The position numbers were made by a program, and so were the translations under genes. The notes beneath the pieces are model-generated. The model was not told the DNA's origin. It was given only the letters and a program-made list of their open reading frames with translations, and searched no databases. This document shows, one piece after another, positions 34,522 to 44,520 of a stretch of 64,000 nucleotides of DNA; the stretch's first letter is position 1; the number at the start of each line of letters is the position of its first letter. This DNA is from Flavobacterium proteolyticum (GTDB taxonomy: Bacteria > Bacteroidota > Bacteroidia > Flavobacteriales > Flavobacteriaceae): NCBI RefSeq assembly GCF_015223105.1, contig NZ_JADFTZ010000001.1:1201746-1265745 (forward strand), in the 5' to 3' direction.

Positions 34522-34848
34522 TTGAACTGGATTTTACTCATAATAGCTGGTTTATTTGAAGTAGGTTTTGCCACCTGTTTAGGAAAAGCAAAAGAATCAA
34601 CAGGAAATACTTCCTTGCTTTGGTATGGAGGTTTTTTGCTGTGTCTTTCCATCAGTATGATATTATTAGTAAAAGCCACAAAAGAATTACCCATCGGAAC
34701 CGCTTATGCCGTTTGGACTGGAATTGGCGCAGTAGGAAGTGTTTTGGTAGGAATTATTGTTTTTAAAGAACCTGCCACTTTTTGGCGCATGTTTTTCATT
34801 ACTACATTAATTTTATCCATCGTTGGATTAAAAATAGTTACGAAATAA
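34522..34848 (+). CDS. SMR-family exporter, SugE/Gdx-like
   Basis: 108 aa with four hydrophobic helices; the conserved Glu is in helix 1 (LLIIAGLFEVGFATCLG). The LFEVGFA context is that of the SugE/Gdx branch, whose members export guanidinium, rather than the EmrE drug pumps. No guanidine riboswitch is present. The start is a TTG at 34522: the family start MNWILLIIAGLFEV begins exactly there, one base after the previous stop, and no ATG fits. The stop overlaps aroA (TAATG). Confidence 0.87.
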   Translation: MNWILLIIAGLFEVGFATCLGKAKESTGNTSLLWYGGFLLCLSISMILLVKATKELPIGTAYAVWTGIGAVGSVLVGIIVFKEPATFWRMFFITTLILSIVGLKIVTK

Positions 34849-36098
34849 TGGATTTACATTTAGAAAAGAGAAAAGGGGAAAGGGAAAAGGTAAAAGTAAA
34901 GATTACAGGGAGTAAATCTGAAACCAACAGATTATTACTGCTAAAGGCTTTATATCAAAATCTAACTTTAGAAAACACCTCCAATTCAGATGATTCGGAA
35001 GTGATGCAAAAAGCATTAAATTCACCATTCACTATTCACCATTCACAAATCATAGGCGTTCACCACGCCGGAACCGCCATGCGATTTCTTACCGCATTTT
35101 TTGCTATTCAAGAAGGAAAAGAAGTGGTTTTAACAGGTTCTTCTCGTATGAAAGAACGTCCAATAAAAATTTTGGTTGAGGCTTTAAATGAATTAGGAGC
35201 CGAAATTACTTATGAAGAAAATGAAGGTTTTCCGCCAATAAAAATCAAAGGGAAGAAGTTAACTCAAAATAAAGTTTCGCTTCCTGCGAATGTGAGTAGT
35301 CAATATATTTCAGCTTTGTTGTTAATTGCGCCTAAATTAGAAAATGGTTTAGAGTTAACACTGGAAGGAGAAATTACTTCAGTTCCTTACATTAAAATGA
35401 CTTTAGCGTTATTGAATGAAATAGGAGTGACGACTTCATTTGTTGGAAATATAATTTCTGTAAAACCACAATTCACAATTCTTAATTCGCAATTCACAAT
35501 TGAATCTGATTGGAGTTCTGCATCGTACTGGTATTCCATTGTTGCTTTATCTGAAATCGGTTTTCAAGTTACGCTTTCAAGTTACAAAGAAAATAGCCTT
35601 CAAGGCGATAGTGCTTTGGTTGATATTTATCAAGATTTTGGTGTAGAAACTATTTTTAATAATGATAATTCGATTACAATTTCTAAAACAAAAAAATGTC
35701 AATTGTCAATTGTCAATTACCAATTAAATAATTGTCCTGATATTGCTCAAACCATTGCGGTAACCTCTTTTGGATTAGGAATAGCTTGTGATTTAACCGG
35801 ATTACATACGCTAAAAATCAAAGAAACCGACCGATTAGAAGCTTTAAAAATAGAACTAACAAAATTAGGAGCTGAAATTTCAGTAACTAATGATTCTTTA
35901 CATTTGAAATCCTCTTTTGGAATTAAGCAAAACATTTCAATTTTAACTTATCAAGACCATAGAATGGCAATGGCTTTTGCCCCGTTAGCTTTGAAAGTTC
36001 CAATTACAATTAATCAAGCTGAGGTAGTTTCTAAATCGTATCCCGATTTTTGGAAAGATTTGGAACTAGTTGGAATTGAAAACTCTGAAATAAACTAA
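34848..36098 (+). CDS. aroA: 3-phosphoshikimate 1-carboxyvinyltransferase (EPSP synthase)
   Basis: 416 aa shikimate enzyme. Motifs: GSKSETNRLLLLKAL at the N-terminus, HHAGTAMRF for the GTAMR phosphoenolpyruvate loop, VSSQYISALLL, and DHRMAMAFAPLAL near the C-terminus. The start at 34848 overlaps the SMR stop; an upstream ATG would add 22 residues inside that gene. Striking feature: three short stretches are made of degenerate 7-base repeats (35021-35048, 35468-35502, 35697-35724), encoding SPFTIHHSQ, QFTILNSQFTI and CQLSIVNYQ. The catalytic motifs are intact, so the enzyme is presumably active. The last 4 bases overlap the convergent response-regulator gene. Confidence 0.95.
   Translation: MDLHLEKRKGEREKVKVKITGSKSETNRLLLLKALYQNLTLENTSNSDDSEVMQKALNSPFTIHHSQIIGVHHAGTAMRFLTAFFAIQEGKEVVLTGSSRMKERPIKILVEALNELGAEITYEENEGFPPIKIKGKKLTQNKVSLPANVSSQYISALLLIAPKLENGLELTLEGEITSVPYIKMTLALLNEIGVTTSFVGNIISVKPQFTILNSQFTIESDWSSASYWYSIVALSEIGFQVTLSSYKENSLQGDSALVDIYQDFGVETIFNNDNSITISKTKKCQLSIVNYQLNNCPDIAQTIAVTSFGLGIACDLTGLHTLKIKETDRLEALKIELTKLGAEISVTNDSLHLKSSFGIKQNISILTYQDHRMAMAFAPLALKVPITINQAEVVSKSYPDFWKDLELVGIENSEIN
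35021..35048 (+). repeat. heptamer array 1 inside aroA
   Basis: Four tandem heptamers: ttcacca, ttcacta, ttcacca, ttcacaa. Confidence 0.85.
35468..35502 (+). repeat. heptamer array 2 inside aroA
   Basis: Five tandem heptamers: acaattc, acaattc, ttaattc, gcaattc, acaattg. Confidence 0.85.
35697..35724 (+). repeat. heptamer array 3 inside aroA
   Basis: Four tandem heptamers: tgtcaat three times, then taccaat. Confidence 0.85.
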
Positions 36099-36841
36099 CG
36101 TTTAATAATCTGAATTTGATCTAAAATAGTTTGCGATTTATCAGGAGAAACCGGAATTTGAATTTTATTTTCCAATTCAATACTTCCGCCATCTGATTTG
36201 TTGAAAGCCGTTACAAAGTTGAAGTTTACGATATACGATTTGTGAATGCGTAAAAAGCGAGAATCAGAACATAAAATATCTTCAAAATTCTTTAAGTTTC
36301 TGCTAACTAATTGTTTTGTACTATCGTTACAAAATACTTCTGAATATGCTCCTTCTCCTTTGATGTACATGATTTTATTAGTTTCTAAAAACAATAAAGT
36401 ATTTCCAGATGGAACGGCAATTTTGGTTAAGGTTTCTTGTTGTAAGTTTTCTTTAAAAGCTCTAAAATTTTCAAAACGTTGTTTTTGTTTGGCAACGCGT
36501 TGAATGGCGTCTGCTAATTCTTCTGGTATTATGGGTTTTAACAAATAATCAACCGCTGAAAATTTGAATGCTTTCAAAGCATATTCGTTGTATGCTGTTG
36601 TGAAAATAATTGAAAAATTTACTTCGTTTTCATCAAAAAAGTCCAATAGTTCTAAACCGCTATGACCTGGCATTTCAATATCTAATAAAACAATATCAGG
36701 TTGTTGTTTTCTGATGGCTTTTATGCCTTCTGGTAAGTTTTCGCATTCGGCTACAATAGTAACTTCAGGACAATATTCTTGTAAAATATAAGCGAGTGAA
36801 ATTCGTGCTCTTTTTTCGTCGTCTATAATAATGGCTTTCAT
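36095..36841 (-). CDS. LytTR-family response regulator
   Basis: 248 aa. Receiver domain with the phospho-acceptor Asp in IVLLDIEMPGHSG (about residue 55) and KFSAVDYLLKPI (conserved Lys); then a LytTR DNA-binding domain (about 140-245) with FLRIHKSYIVNF. Start taken at MKAIIIDDEKRAR (36841), one base after the stop of the histidine kinase gene, so kinase and regulator form one operon. No target sites could be assigned. Confidence 0.95.
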   Translation of the reverse strand: MKAIIIDDEKRARISLAYILQEYCPEVTIVAECENLPEGIKAIRKQQPDIVLLDIEMPGHSGLELLDFFDENEVNFSIIFTTAYNEYALKAFKFSAVDYLLKPIIPEELADAIQRVAKQKQRFENFRAFKENLQQETLTKIAVPSGNTLLFLETNKIMYIKGEGAYSEVFCNDSTKQLVSRNLKNFEDILCSDSRFLRIHKSYIVNFNFVTAFNKSDGGSIELENKIQIPVSPDKSQTILDQIQIIKR

Positions 36842-36842
36842 T

Positions 36843-39701
36843 TTAGTATGTAATTGGAATTTCAATAATAACTTTTGTTCCTGATGACTGACCGTTTTTA
36901 TTTAATTTATCTTCAAAATTAATGGCAATATTTTGCTGTTTATATTGATTGAGTAACTCAATACGATTTTGCATAGCTTCGGTTGCAAACGATAAATGGT
37001 CTTTATTTTTAATGGCTTTTAACTCAGCACTTTTTTGTCTGCCAATGCCGTTGTCGTCGATTGTGATTTTTAAGGAATCAAATATACGTTCAAAATCAAT
37101 GGTTACTTTTTTTGTTCCTTTCTTGTGTAATAAACCATGTTTTACGGCATTTTCTACATAAGGTTGCAGGAGCATCGAGGGAATTTTGATGTTTTCAATA
37201 TCAATGCCATAACCAATATTGATTTCGTAATTAAAATCTTCATCAAAACGTGCTTTTTCAATATCTAAATATAATCCCAATGTTTTAATCTCTTCAGAAA
37301 GTGTTATGTTTTCTTTTTCGCTCATTTCTAAAATAGTTCTGGTAAGAGTGGAAAATTTAGACAAATAGGAAACAGCTTGTTTTTTATCGTTAGTTAAAAT
37401 AAAGGATTGAATAGTGTTCAATGCATTGTAAAAGAAATGCGGATTCATTTGTGATTTAATAGCTTTCAGTTTTGATTGATTCAAATTCTTTTCTAAATTG
37501 ATTTTGTCTAATAAAAGTTGATTTTTCTTTTCGATTTTTTGAATCTGATATTTGTAAAAAGTATAAGCTAAAGCAATGATAATTAATCCTAAATAAATTA
37601 AGAAAAAAGTGTTTAGCCAAAATGGTTTATTAATTTTGAAATTGATTTGCTGTATAGGAGTTTTATAATTAGCATCAATTTTCAGGTATAATTTGTAATC
37701 TCCAGGAGAAACAGATGATAAAATTAGATTTCGGTTGTTAATTTCTAATCGGTTCCAATTGCCATCATTTATTTTGTATAAGACACTATTTTTCTCGTTT
37801 GGATTAAAAGAGAGTACAGAAAAATTAACAGTTATGTTGTTTTGATTGTATTCTAAATCATTTAAACTTTTTTCGTTTTGAAGAACGCTATTAACTTTTA
37901 TTTCGTTTACAATTAGTTCGGGTTTTGCAAATTCTTTATTTTTGAATTTATTCTTAACGATAATTCCTTTTGAAGTAGCAAAATAAATTTCATTTTTAAT
38001 TACAGCTACATCGGTAACTTCTAAATCACTTGTTAAAGGTAAAATTTTACGATACTTGTTATCGATTAAATTGTATTCAATTATACCGTTAGTAGAAAAA
38101 AGGAAAATAGAATTTTCTTGAATTTTAAACTTGGTAAAACGTTCTTTTAAGTGTTCCTCAAAAATAGAAACTTTGGTTACCTTGTTATTAACATCAATTT
38201 TGTATAATTCTTCACTTGTGGACAAAGCATAAACTACATTTTTGTAAGCTTGTAAATTGGTAATGAATAGCGGTTTATTTTGAAATTTTAATTCGTTAAC
38301 GTCTTTTAAATTTACAAATTTCAATCCCATGTTGGTAGCATAATAAATGCAATTATTTTCAGAATTAAACGCAGTTGATTTCCCATTTAACCTAAAAATT
38401 GAACTTTCGTTAAATCCGTTTGGAACATTGTAATATTTTTTAAAAACAGCATCCCATTTGCTTTTTTGGTTCCCCACTTTAAATAATCCACAAACGCCAC
38501 TTGCGGCTACAGCGTAATAAGTGTCATCAATTTTTTTTATGTCTTTTACAGCTGTAGACGTCTCTTTTGTAATAGTATTAGTTTGGTTTAGGATTTTGAA
38601 TTTTGATGCAGTAAAGTAAATGTTTTGATTTTTTTCGTTTCCAATAATTTGGTTAATAGGGTGGTTGCTATTGTTTTTGTAAACCGTTTTTATTGATAAA
38701 TCATTTAATTGGAGACCATATATTAAATCGTTTTCTGTTCCTATTAATAGTTGATCGTTATAAGGAGAAAAAATAGTTGGTTTTGGATCTAATGGGATGA
38801 AATTGTTTTTGAAATCTTGAATAAAAAGCAATCCGTTATTTAACGTAGAAATCCAATAGTTTTGCTGTTTATCTTTAAAAATATAGGATACGTTATATTC
38901 AGAAAAGTAATATGTTGCTTTGTTGTTTTCATATTTAATTATCCCATTTGGGGTGCAAAGCCAAGGCGCATTATCTGTTAAAGCAACGTTTTGTATAAAA
39001 TCAAATGAGTTACTAAATTCTTTTCTTGTCAGTTTATTTTCTTTGTATGTGTAATAATAATTTGAATATTTTGAAACGATGAAAAGTTCGTCTTTTATTA
39101 CTTGAACAATAGGAACTTCTAGATTTTTTTTAAAATCCTCCGAAAGCTCGTGTTTTTTTATTTTTTTAGGATAATCAATTTCGTATATGTAATCACCAAC
39201 AATATAAAATTTTGATCCAACGGAATATGTTGAGCGAATGTTTATATCTGTTAAAGGGTAGAAATAAATAGGTTTTAAACTTTTTAAATCATAAACTATT
39301 ACTCCATTGAGTTGCATTAAAAATAGTTTGTCTTTAATAATACTGTATTTGATATATCCTCTCGATTCTTTTTGTGGCAAACTTTTTAATTCACCATTTT
39401 CAACATAGTATAAATAACCATCAAAATTGCAATACCAAATTCTTCCAAAGCTGTCTTCGCTGATACATGATCCTGATTTTGAAGTTTGATTGTCTGATGT
39501 ATACGTTTTAAAAGTGGTCCCATCATAACGGCATAACCCCTTGCCAGTTGCAAACCACATAAAACCTTTACTGTCTTGAAAAATGTCATATACACTATTA
39601 GATGGTAAACCGTTTGTTCGGTCTATATTATAATAATAAGGATTTTGCCCAAAAGTAAATTGGGAAAAAAGACACAGTAATATGAATTTCAGAAACTTCA
39701 A
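36843..39701 (-). CDS. sensor histidine kinase with periplasmic beta-propeller
   Basis: 952 aa. Signal peptide (LLCLFSQFTFGQ), then a two-component-regulator propeller (begins YYYNIDRTNGLPSNSVYDIF with FMWFATGKGLCRY), a Y_Y_Y-like sandwich (about 640-700), one membrane helix (FFLIYLGLIIIALAYTFY, about 710), then a LytS-type kinase: the phospho-His in SQMNPHFFYNALNTIQSF and the ATP site DDNGIGRQ. It resembles hybrid polysaccharide sensors but is a classical two-protein system. The only start that gives the signal peptide is a TTG at 39701. Confidence 0.9.
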   Translation of the reverse strand: MKFLKFILLCLFSQFTFGQNPYYYNIDRTNGLPSNSVYDIFQDSKGFMWFATGKGLCRYDGTTFKTYTSDNQTSKSGSCISEDSFGRIWYCNFDGYLYYVENGELKSLPQKESRGYIKYSIIKDKLFLMQLNGVIVYDLKSLKPIYFYPLTDINIRSTYSVGSKFYIVGDYIYEIDYPKKIKKHELSEDFKKNLEVPIVQVIKDELFIVSKYSNYYYTYKENKLTRKEFSNSFDFIQNVALTDNAPWLCTPNGIIKYENNKATYYFSEYNVSYIFKDKQQNYWISTLNNGLLFIQDFKNNFIPLDPKPTIFSPYNDQLLIGTENDLIYGLQLNDLSIKTVYKNNSNHPINQIIGNEKNQNIYFTASKFKILNQTNTITKETSTAVKDIKKIDDTYYAVAASGVCGLFKVGNQKSKWDAVFKKYYNVPNGFNESSIFRLNGKSTAFNSENNCIYYATNMGLKFVNLKDVNELKFQNKPLFITNLQAYKNVVYALSTSEELYKIDVNNKVTKVSIFEEHLKERFTKFKIQENSIFLFSTNGIIEYNLIDNKYRKILPLTSDLEVTDVAVIKNEIYFATSKGIIVKNKFKNKEFAKPELIVNEIKVNSVLQNEKSLNDLEYNQNNITVNFSVLSFNPNEKNSVLYKINDGNWNRLEINNRNLILSSVSPGDYKLYLKIDANYKTPIQQINFKINKPFWLNTFFLIYLGLIIIALAYTFYKYQIQKIEKKNQLLLDKINLEKNLNQSKLKAIKSQMNPHFFYNALNTIQSFILTNDKKQAVSYLSKFSTLTRTILEMSEKENITLSEEIKTLGLYLDIEKARFDEDFNYEINIGYGIDIENIKIPSMLLQPYVENAVKHGLLHKKGTKKVTIDFERIFDSLKITIDDNGIGRQKSAELKAIKNKDHLSFATEAMQNRIELLNQYKQQNIAINFEDKLNKNGQSSGTKVIIEIPITY

Positions 39702-39893
39702 TTAGATTTCATTTATAACAAATATAAGAAATATTAAGGTGTAGATTAAAACTCAGTTTGTGAAACCTGCTTTTTAATTTACGAAATCTGTATGTATTCT
39801 TTTTTCGTTAACTGAAAATAGTATTTGGTAAACTCGTTAAAAATTAGCGACTTGATAAAAATAATTTTACATCGAAATTCTAAATCAATATTT

Positions 39894-41825
39894 ATGAAAA
39901 CAAAATTATTCTCTTTTTTATTCTTTATAACTTGTGCCTTTACTTTTTCGCAAATTACTTTAAATGAAAGTTTTGAATCAGGTTTGCCAGCGGGTTGGAG
40001 TAATTCTAATTATTCGCTAACAACAGCAGCTAGTTGTTCCGGTTCCCAATCATTGACCGCTTCTTTATTTACCAGTGGCAGCAATGCTAATCTTCAAACA
40101 ACAAGTTACATTTCGAATGGAAATGCAATCACATTTTCTTATGGATATAAAGCACAAAGTTCAAGTACTGGTTATTTAATTGCAAGGTTATACTATGAAG
40201 TTAACAATACAAATACTTGGACTCAAGTAAATACAAGTGATGTTTTTTCTACAAATTGTCAAACTCTATCAGCAACTTTGTCTGCAGGTGTTGTACCAGC
40301 AGGGACTCCAATTCGTTTTAGAGCACAAATAAATTTTATTGTAAGTGGTGGTGTTGTTTATATTGATAATGTTCAGGCAACTCAAGCTATTTTAGCTAAC
40401 TCTTCAACAGAATACAATTTCGACGGAACTTATGTTAATACATCAGGTTCTAATCCTTTTATTCCAACTGTTTATACTTCTTTTACATCAGATAGAAATG
40501 GAAACGCAAACAGAGCATTAAATATAACCAGCAATTCTGGAGTTTCGGCAACCATTCCAGGATTACCTTATGGGAATTCAGCAAGAACAATTTCATTTTG
40601 GGCTAAATTGAACATGATTCAAACACCTTATAATATGACTTTTTCATATGGGCAAGGTAGTATGAATAATGCAATAGGAGGGTCTTTCAATTCAACTACG
40701 GTTGATTATTTTGGCTATGCTAATAATTTAAGTGCTAGTAGTAGTAGTAATGCTTCTACATGGTATCATTTTGCTTATGTTTATGATGGTACTACAGCTA
40801 AAATTTACAAAAACGGAATACTTTTAAGTTCTCAAGCAAAATCTTGGAATACTTTGAATAATAATGATTTATTTAAACTTGGTGTTGGAGTAGGTGGTGA
40901 ATTAAATTTTGTTGGTGCGATAGATGATTTAAAGATTTATAATTATGCATTAAATGATAGTCAAATTTCAAGTTTATATGCTAATAATGCTTTAATGGGT
41001 AATTCTCTAGTGTGTCAATTTAATTTTGATAATAGCTATTATGATATAACAGGAAATAAAAACTTTGCAACAACGGGTGCTTTTACTGTAGATAGAAATG
41101 GAAATCCGAATAATGCTTTAAGGTTTACAAATACAGGAACAACCGTTAATTTAGAAAATTTACCTGTTGGAAATTCCTCTCGTTCTATTTCTATTTGGTT
41201 AAAAATGCAATACTATTGGGGCGATAATTATTTATTTGGTTATGGGACTCAATCAGCTAATCAGTATTATGGTTTTTCGTTAACTTCTAGTCAAATTAAC
41301 AATTATGCATGGGCTAATGATTTAACTAGTGCTACAAGTATTCCGTTAAATACATGGAAGCATTTGGTAGTTACTTTTAATAGTGTAACTGATGTAGCAT
41401 CAATATATCTTGATGGTGTATTAATTACAAGTGCAGTTAAATCTGCATGGAATACCGCAAATAACACAACGTTTAATTTGTCTTCAGGCTCATTTGAAGG
41501 AACTGTAGACGATTTAAAAATTTACAATTACGAATTATCTCCAACAGAAATTTCAAATTTGTATAATTACAACGTATTGTCATCTTCAGATTTCAACCAA
41601 AACAATTTAGAAGTTTCTTTGTATCCAAATCCAGTTCGTGATATTTTAAACATTGAAATCGATAACGATATTCAATCCATAGAAATTTACAACATTCAAG
41701 GTCAAAAAGTACTTTCTTCTAATCAAAAGCAAATCAATGTTTCCGATTTAGCTTCTGGAATGTATTTGGTAAGAATTCAAGACATCGATAACAATATCGC
41801 AACTAAGAAAATCGCAATTAAATAG
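39894..41825 (+). CDS. secreted LamG-domain protein with type IX sorting signal
   Basis: 643 aa. Signal peptide MKTKLFSFLFFITCAFTFSQ; an N-terminal adhesion-like sandwich (about 25-165); two LamG/concanavalin-like domains (about 175-365 and 370-555, each with GNANRALNITSNSG- or GNPNNALRFTNTG-type starts and ending DDLKIYNYALN or DDLKIYNYELS); and a C-terminal type IX secretion signal (SLYPNPVRDILNIE to GMYLVRIQD). It is probably a surface or secreted carbohydrate-binding protein. The start at 39894 is chosen for the signal peptide. Confidence 0.9.
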   Translation: MKTKLFSFLFFITCAFTFSQITLNESFESGLPAGWSNSNYSLTTAASCSGSQSLTASLFTSGSNANLQTTSYISNGNAITFSYGYKAQSSSTGYLIARLYYEVNNTNTWTQVNTSDVFSTNCQTLSATLSAGVVPAGTPIRFRAQINFIVSGGVVYIDNVQATQAILANSSTEYNFDGTYVNTSGSNPFIPTVYTSFTSDRNGNANRALNITSNSGVSATIPGLPYGNSARTISFWAKLNMIQTPYNMTFSYGQGSMNNAIGGSFNSTTVDYFGYANNLSASSSSNASTWYHFAYVYDGTTAKIYKNGILLSSQAKSWNTLNNNDLFKLGVGVGGELNFVGAIDDLKIYNYALNDSQISSLYANNALMGNSLVCQFNFDNSYYDITGNKNFATTGAFTVDRNGNPNNALRFTNTGTTVNLENLPVGNSSRSISIWLKMQYYWGDNYLFGYGTQSANQYYGFSLTSSQINNYAWANDLTSATSIPLNTWKHLVVTFNSVTDVASIYLDGVLITSAVKSAWNTANNTTFNLSSGSFEGTVDDLKIYNYELSPTEISNLYNYNVLSSSDFNQNNLEVSLYPNPVRDILNIEIDNDIQSIEIYNIQGQKVLSSNQKQINVSDLASGMYLVRIQDIDNNIATKKIAIK

Positions 41826-41849
41826 TTAGTTTTTAGGTTTTAAAATTTG

Positions 41850-41908
41850 GGCGTTGTCAAGTAAAACAAGGGTTTTGTAAAATAAACCGCATTTTACTTG
41901 ACAACGCC
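41850..41908. repeat. long hairpin, 17-bp perfect arms
   Basis: ggcgttgtcaagtaaaa (41850-41866) and its exact complement (41892-41908), 25-base loop, between the LamG gene and queA. No T-run, so it is unlike a normal terminator. Its 3' arm overlaps the -33 of the queA promoter. Confidence 0.8.
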
Positions 41909-41929
41909 TATTTCATAATCGTATATTTG
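41898..41929 (+). promoter_or_regulatory. queA: promoter of queA
   Basis: -33 TTG (41898-41900) and -7 TATATTTG (41922-41929), 21 bases apart. Confidence 0.65.
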
Positions 41930-42002
41930 CAAACTGAATTTTAGTGTTTTGAGTTAGAAAACTATTAAACACATAAACTTTTAAACTCTTAAATATTTTT
42001 AA

Positions 42003-43052
42003 ATGAAATTATCTCATTTCAATTTCAATTTACCAGAAGAATTATTAGCTGAATTTCCTACCGAAAACAGAGATGAATCTCGCTTAATGGTGGTTAACAG
42101 AAAAACAAATACTATCGAGCACAAATTATTCAAAGACGTTATTGATTATTTTGATGATGGCGATGTAATGGTGTTGAACAATACCAAAGTTTTTCCAGCA
42201 CGTTTATATGGAAATAAAGAAAAAACTGGAGCTCGTATTGAAGTTTTCTTGTTGAGAGAATTAAATGCAGAGCAACGTTTGTGGGATGTTTTAGTAGATC
42301 CAGCGCGTAAAATTCGTATTGGAAATAAATTATACTTTGGTGATGATGATTCATTAGTAGCTGAAGTAATTGATAATACCACTTCTCGTGGAAGAACATT
42401 ACGTTTCTTATACGATGGTTCTTACGAAGAATTCAGAGAAAAATTAGTAGAACTTGGTGAAACACCAATTCCTAAATATATCAATCGTGAAGTTACTCCA
42501 GAAGACGCGGAGCGTTACCAAACCATTTATGCAAAAGAAGAAGGTGCTGTTGCAGCTCCAACTGCAGGTTTACACTTTTCTAAGCATTTATTAAAGCGTT
42601 TAGAAATTAAAGGTGTTGATTTTGCAGAAGTAACTTTACACGTTGGTTTAGGAACTTTTAATCCAGTTGAGGTAGAAGATTTATCGAAACACAAAATGGA
42701 TTCAGAAGAAATGATTATTACGCAAGAAGCTTGTGATATTGTTAATAATGCAAAAGCTAAAAAGAAAAAGATTTGTTGCGTAGGAACAACTTCTATGAGA
42801 GCAATGGAAAGCTCTGTTTCTTCTCAAAGAACATTAAATCCTTACACTGGTTGGACAAATAAATTCATTTATCCTCCTTACGATTTTAGTATCGCAGATT
42901 GTATGATCACTAATTTCCATACGCCAAAATCAACGTTATTAATGATGATTTCTGCTTTTTGTGGTCACGATTTAATGAAGAAAGCTTACGAAGAAGCAAT
43001 TAAAGAAAAATATCGTTTTTACTCATACGGAGACGCGATGTTAATCATATAA
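42003..43052 (+). CDS. queA: S-adenosylmethionine:tRNA ribosyltransferase-isomerase
   Basis: 349 aa queuosine enzyme that moves the ribosyl part of SAM onto 7-aminomethyl-deazaguanine in tRNA. Starts [19 protein letters not shown]; typical motifs are [36 protein letters not shown] and the late [16 protein letters not shown]. It is preceded by its own promoter and followed by a terminator. It shares the pathway with queE at 56.7 kb, although the two genes are not linked in an operon. Confidence 0.97.
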   Translation: MKLSHFNFNLPEELLAEFPTENRDESRLMVVNRKTNTIEHKLFKDVIDYFDDGDVMVLNNTKVFPARLYGNKEKTGARIEVFLLRELNAEQRLWDVLVDPARKIRIGNKLYFGDDDSLVAEVIDNTTSRGRTLRFLYDGSYEEFREKLVELGETPIPKYINREVTPEDAERYQTIYAKEEGAVAAPTAGLHFSKHLLKRLEIKGVDFAEVTLHVGLGTFNPVEVEDLSKHKMDSEEMIITQEACDIVNNAKAKKKKICCVGTTSMRAMESSVSSQRTLNPYTGWTNKFIYPPYDFSIADCMITNFHTPKSTLLMMISAFCGHDLMKKAYEEAIKEKYRFYSYGDAMLII

Positions 43053-43060
43053 TTTTTAAA

Positions 43061-43090
43061 AATCTCAATCGAAAGGTTGGGATTTTTTAT
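43061..43090 (+). terminator. queA: terminator of queA
   Basis: 10-pair stem aatctcaatc/ggttgggatt (with G-T pairs) closed by a GAAA tetraloop and followed by six T. Confidence 0.88.
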
Positions 43091-43159
43091 TTTAACAGGT
43101 TTCGCTTTTTGTTGCTTTGAAACTTTTACCTAATTTTACCCTTCAAACAAAACTACCTA

Positions 43160-44440
43160 ATGACTTTTCAAAATACGCGCGAATTCGCACAAAGTTTAGA
43201 TGCTCAAGACGAATTGAGAAAATACAGAGATGAATTTCATTTTCCACACGTAAACGGAAAACAAGTAATTTATTTTACAGGAAATTCTCTTGGACTTCAG
43301 CCTAAAAGAACCAAAACTTACGTTGATGAGGTAATGAATGATTGGGCAAATTTAGCTGTTGAAGGTCATTTTTATGCAGATAAACCGTGGTGGGATTATC
43401 AAGAACGATTCGCAGCACCTTTAAGTGATATCGTTGGAGCAAAACCTTCTGAAGTTGGAGTAATGAATACGTTAACCGTGAATCTTCACTTATTAATGGT
43501 GTCTTTTTATAATCCAACACCACAGAAATACAAAATTATTTGTGAAGAAAAAGCGTTTCCAAGTGACCAATACATGTTTCAAAGTCAAGTGAAATTTCAC
43601 GGCTATGATCCAAAAGATGCTATTGTAGAAATCAAGCGTAGAGAAGGAGAAGCAAATATTCGTTTAGAAGATGTTTTAGCTAAAATTGATGAGGTAGGAG
43701 ATGAATTAGCGTTAGTCTTAATTGGTGGAGTTAATTATTATACAGGACAAGTTTTTGATATGAAAACCATTACGGCAGCTGGTCAAAAACATGGCGCTTA
43801 TGTGGGTTGGGATTTAGCACACGCTGCCGGAAATATCAAATTAGAATTACACGATTGGAATGTTGACTTCGCCGCATGGTGTAGTTATAAGTATATGAAT
43901 TCTGGGCCAGGAAATGCTTCGGGATTCTTTGTGCATGAAAAACATCATAACGATAAAGAATTAAAACGTTTTGCAGGTTGGTACGGTCATAACAAAGAGC
44001 GCCGTTTTAAAATGGAACCTGATTTCGATCCAGTTCACGGAGCAGATGGATGGCAAATTAGTAATCTTCCAATTTTATCTTTAGCACCTTATTTAGCATC
44101 TGTAGAAATGTTTGCTGAAGTTGGGATGGATAAACTAATTACAAAACGAAATTTAATAACTTCTTATTTAGAATTCATTCTTCACGAAATTGACAAAGAA
44201 TTAGAAGGTGCGGATTTCGAAATTTTAACCCCATCTAATCAAGAAGAGCGTGGTTGTCAATTATCAGTTTACCTTCACGGACAAGGAAGGGAGTTATTCG
44301 ATCGATTAATGAAAAATGGTGTAATTACAGATTGGAGAGAACCAAATGTAATTCGTTTAGCACCAGCACCATTCTATTGTTCTTTTGAAGATATGTATGA
44401 GTTTGGTCAAATCTTGAAACAATTGATTTTAAATAAATAG
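43160..44440 (+). CDS. kynU: kynureninase
   Basis: 426 aa PLP enzyme that cleaves kynurenine or 3-hydroxykynurenine to (3-hydroxy)anthranilate. Motifs: IYFTGNSLGLQPKRT, VGWDLAHAAGN and the PLP lysine in WCSYKYMNSGPG, followed by GWYGHNKERRFKMEP. Together with kmo at 52.9 kb it points to tryptophan breakdown or de novo NAD synthesis by the eukaryote-like route, which is common in flavobacteria. It appears to be a single-gene unit. Confidence 0.97.
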   Translation: MTFQNTREFAQSLDAQDELRKYRDEFHFPHVNGKQVIYFTGNSLGLQPKRTKTYVDEVMNDWANLAVEGHFYADKPWWDYQERFAAPLSDIVGAKPSEVGVMNTLTVNLHLLMVSFYNPTPQKYKIICEEKAFPSDQYMFQSQVKFHGYDPKDAIVEIKRREGEANIRLEDVLAKIDEVGDELALVLIGGVNYYTGQVFDMKTITAAGQKHGAYVGWDLAHAAGNIKLELHDWNVDFAAWCSYKYMNSGPGNASGFFVHEKHHNDKELKRFAGWYGHNKERRFKMEPDFDPVHGADGWQISNLPILSLAPYLASVEMFAEVGMDKLITKRNLITSYLEFILHEIDKELEGADFEILTPSNQEERGCQLSVYLHGQGRELFDRLMKNGVITDWREPNVIRLAPAPFYCSFEDMYEFGQILKQLILNK

Positions 44441-44520
44441 TAATTTTTTTAACATTTTTTTGTGTTTTGTTATATTTTTTCGGTTTATTTGTAACAACCT
44501 TAAAATCAAACTCATAAAAA

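Noticed and set aside
34782..34847. Longer aroA start with 22 extra residues
   Set aside because: The extra residues are the out-of-frame end of the SMR gene; the TAATG start gives the normal N-terminus.
34522..34848. Guanidine riboswitch for the SugE/Gdx-like exporter
   Set aside because: The gene starts one base after the previous stop; there is no leader that could hold an aptamer.
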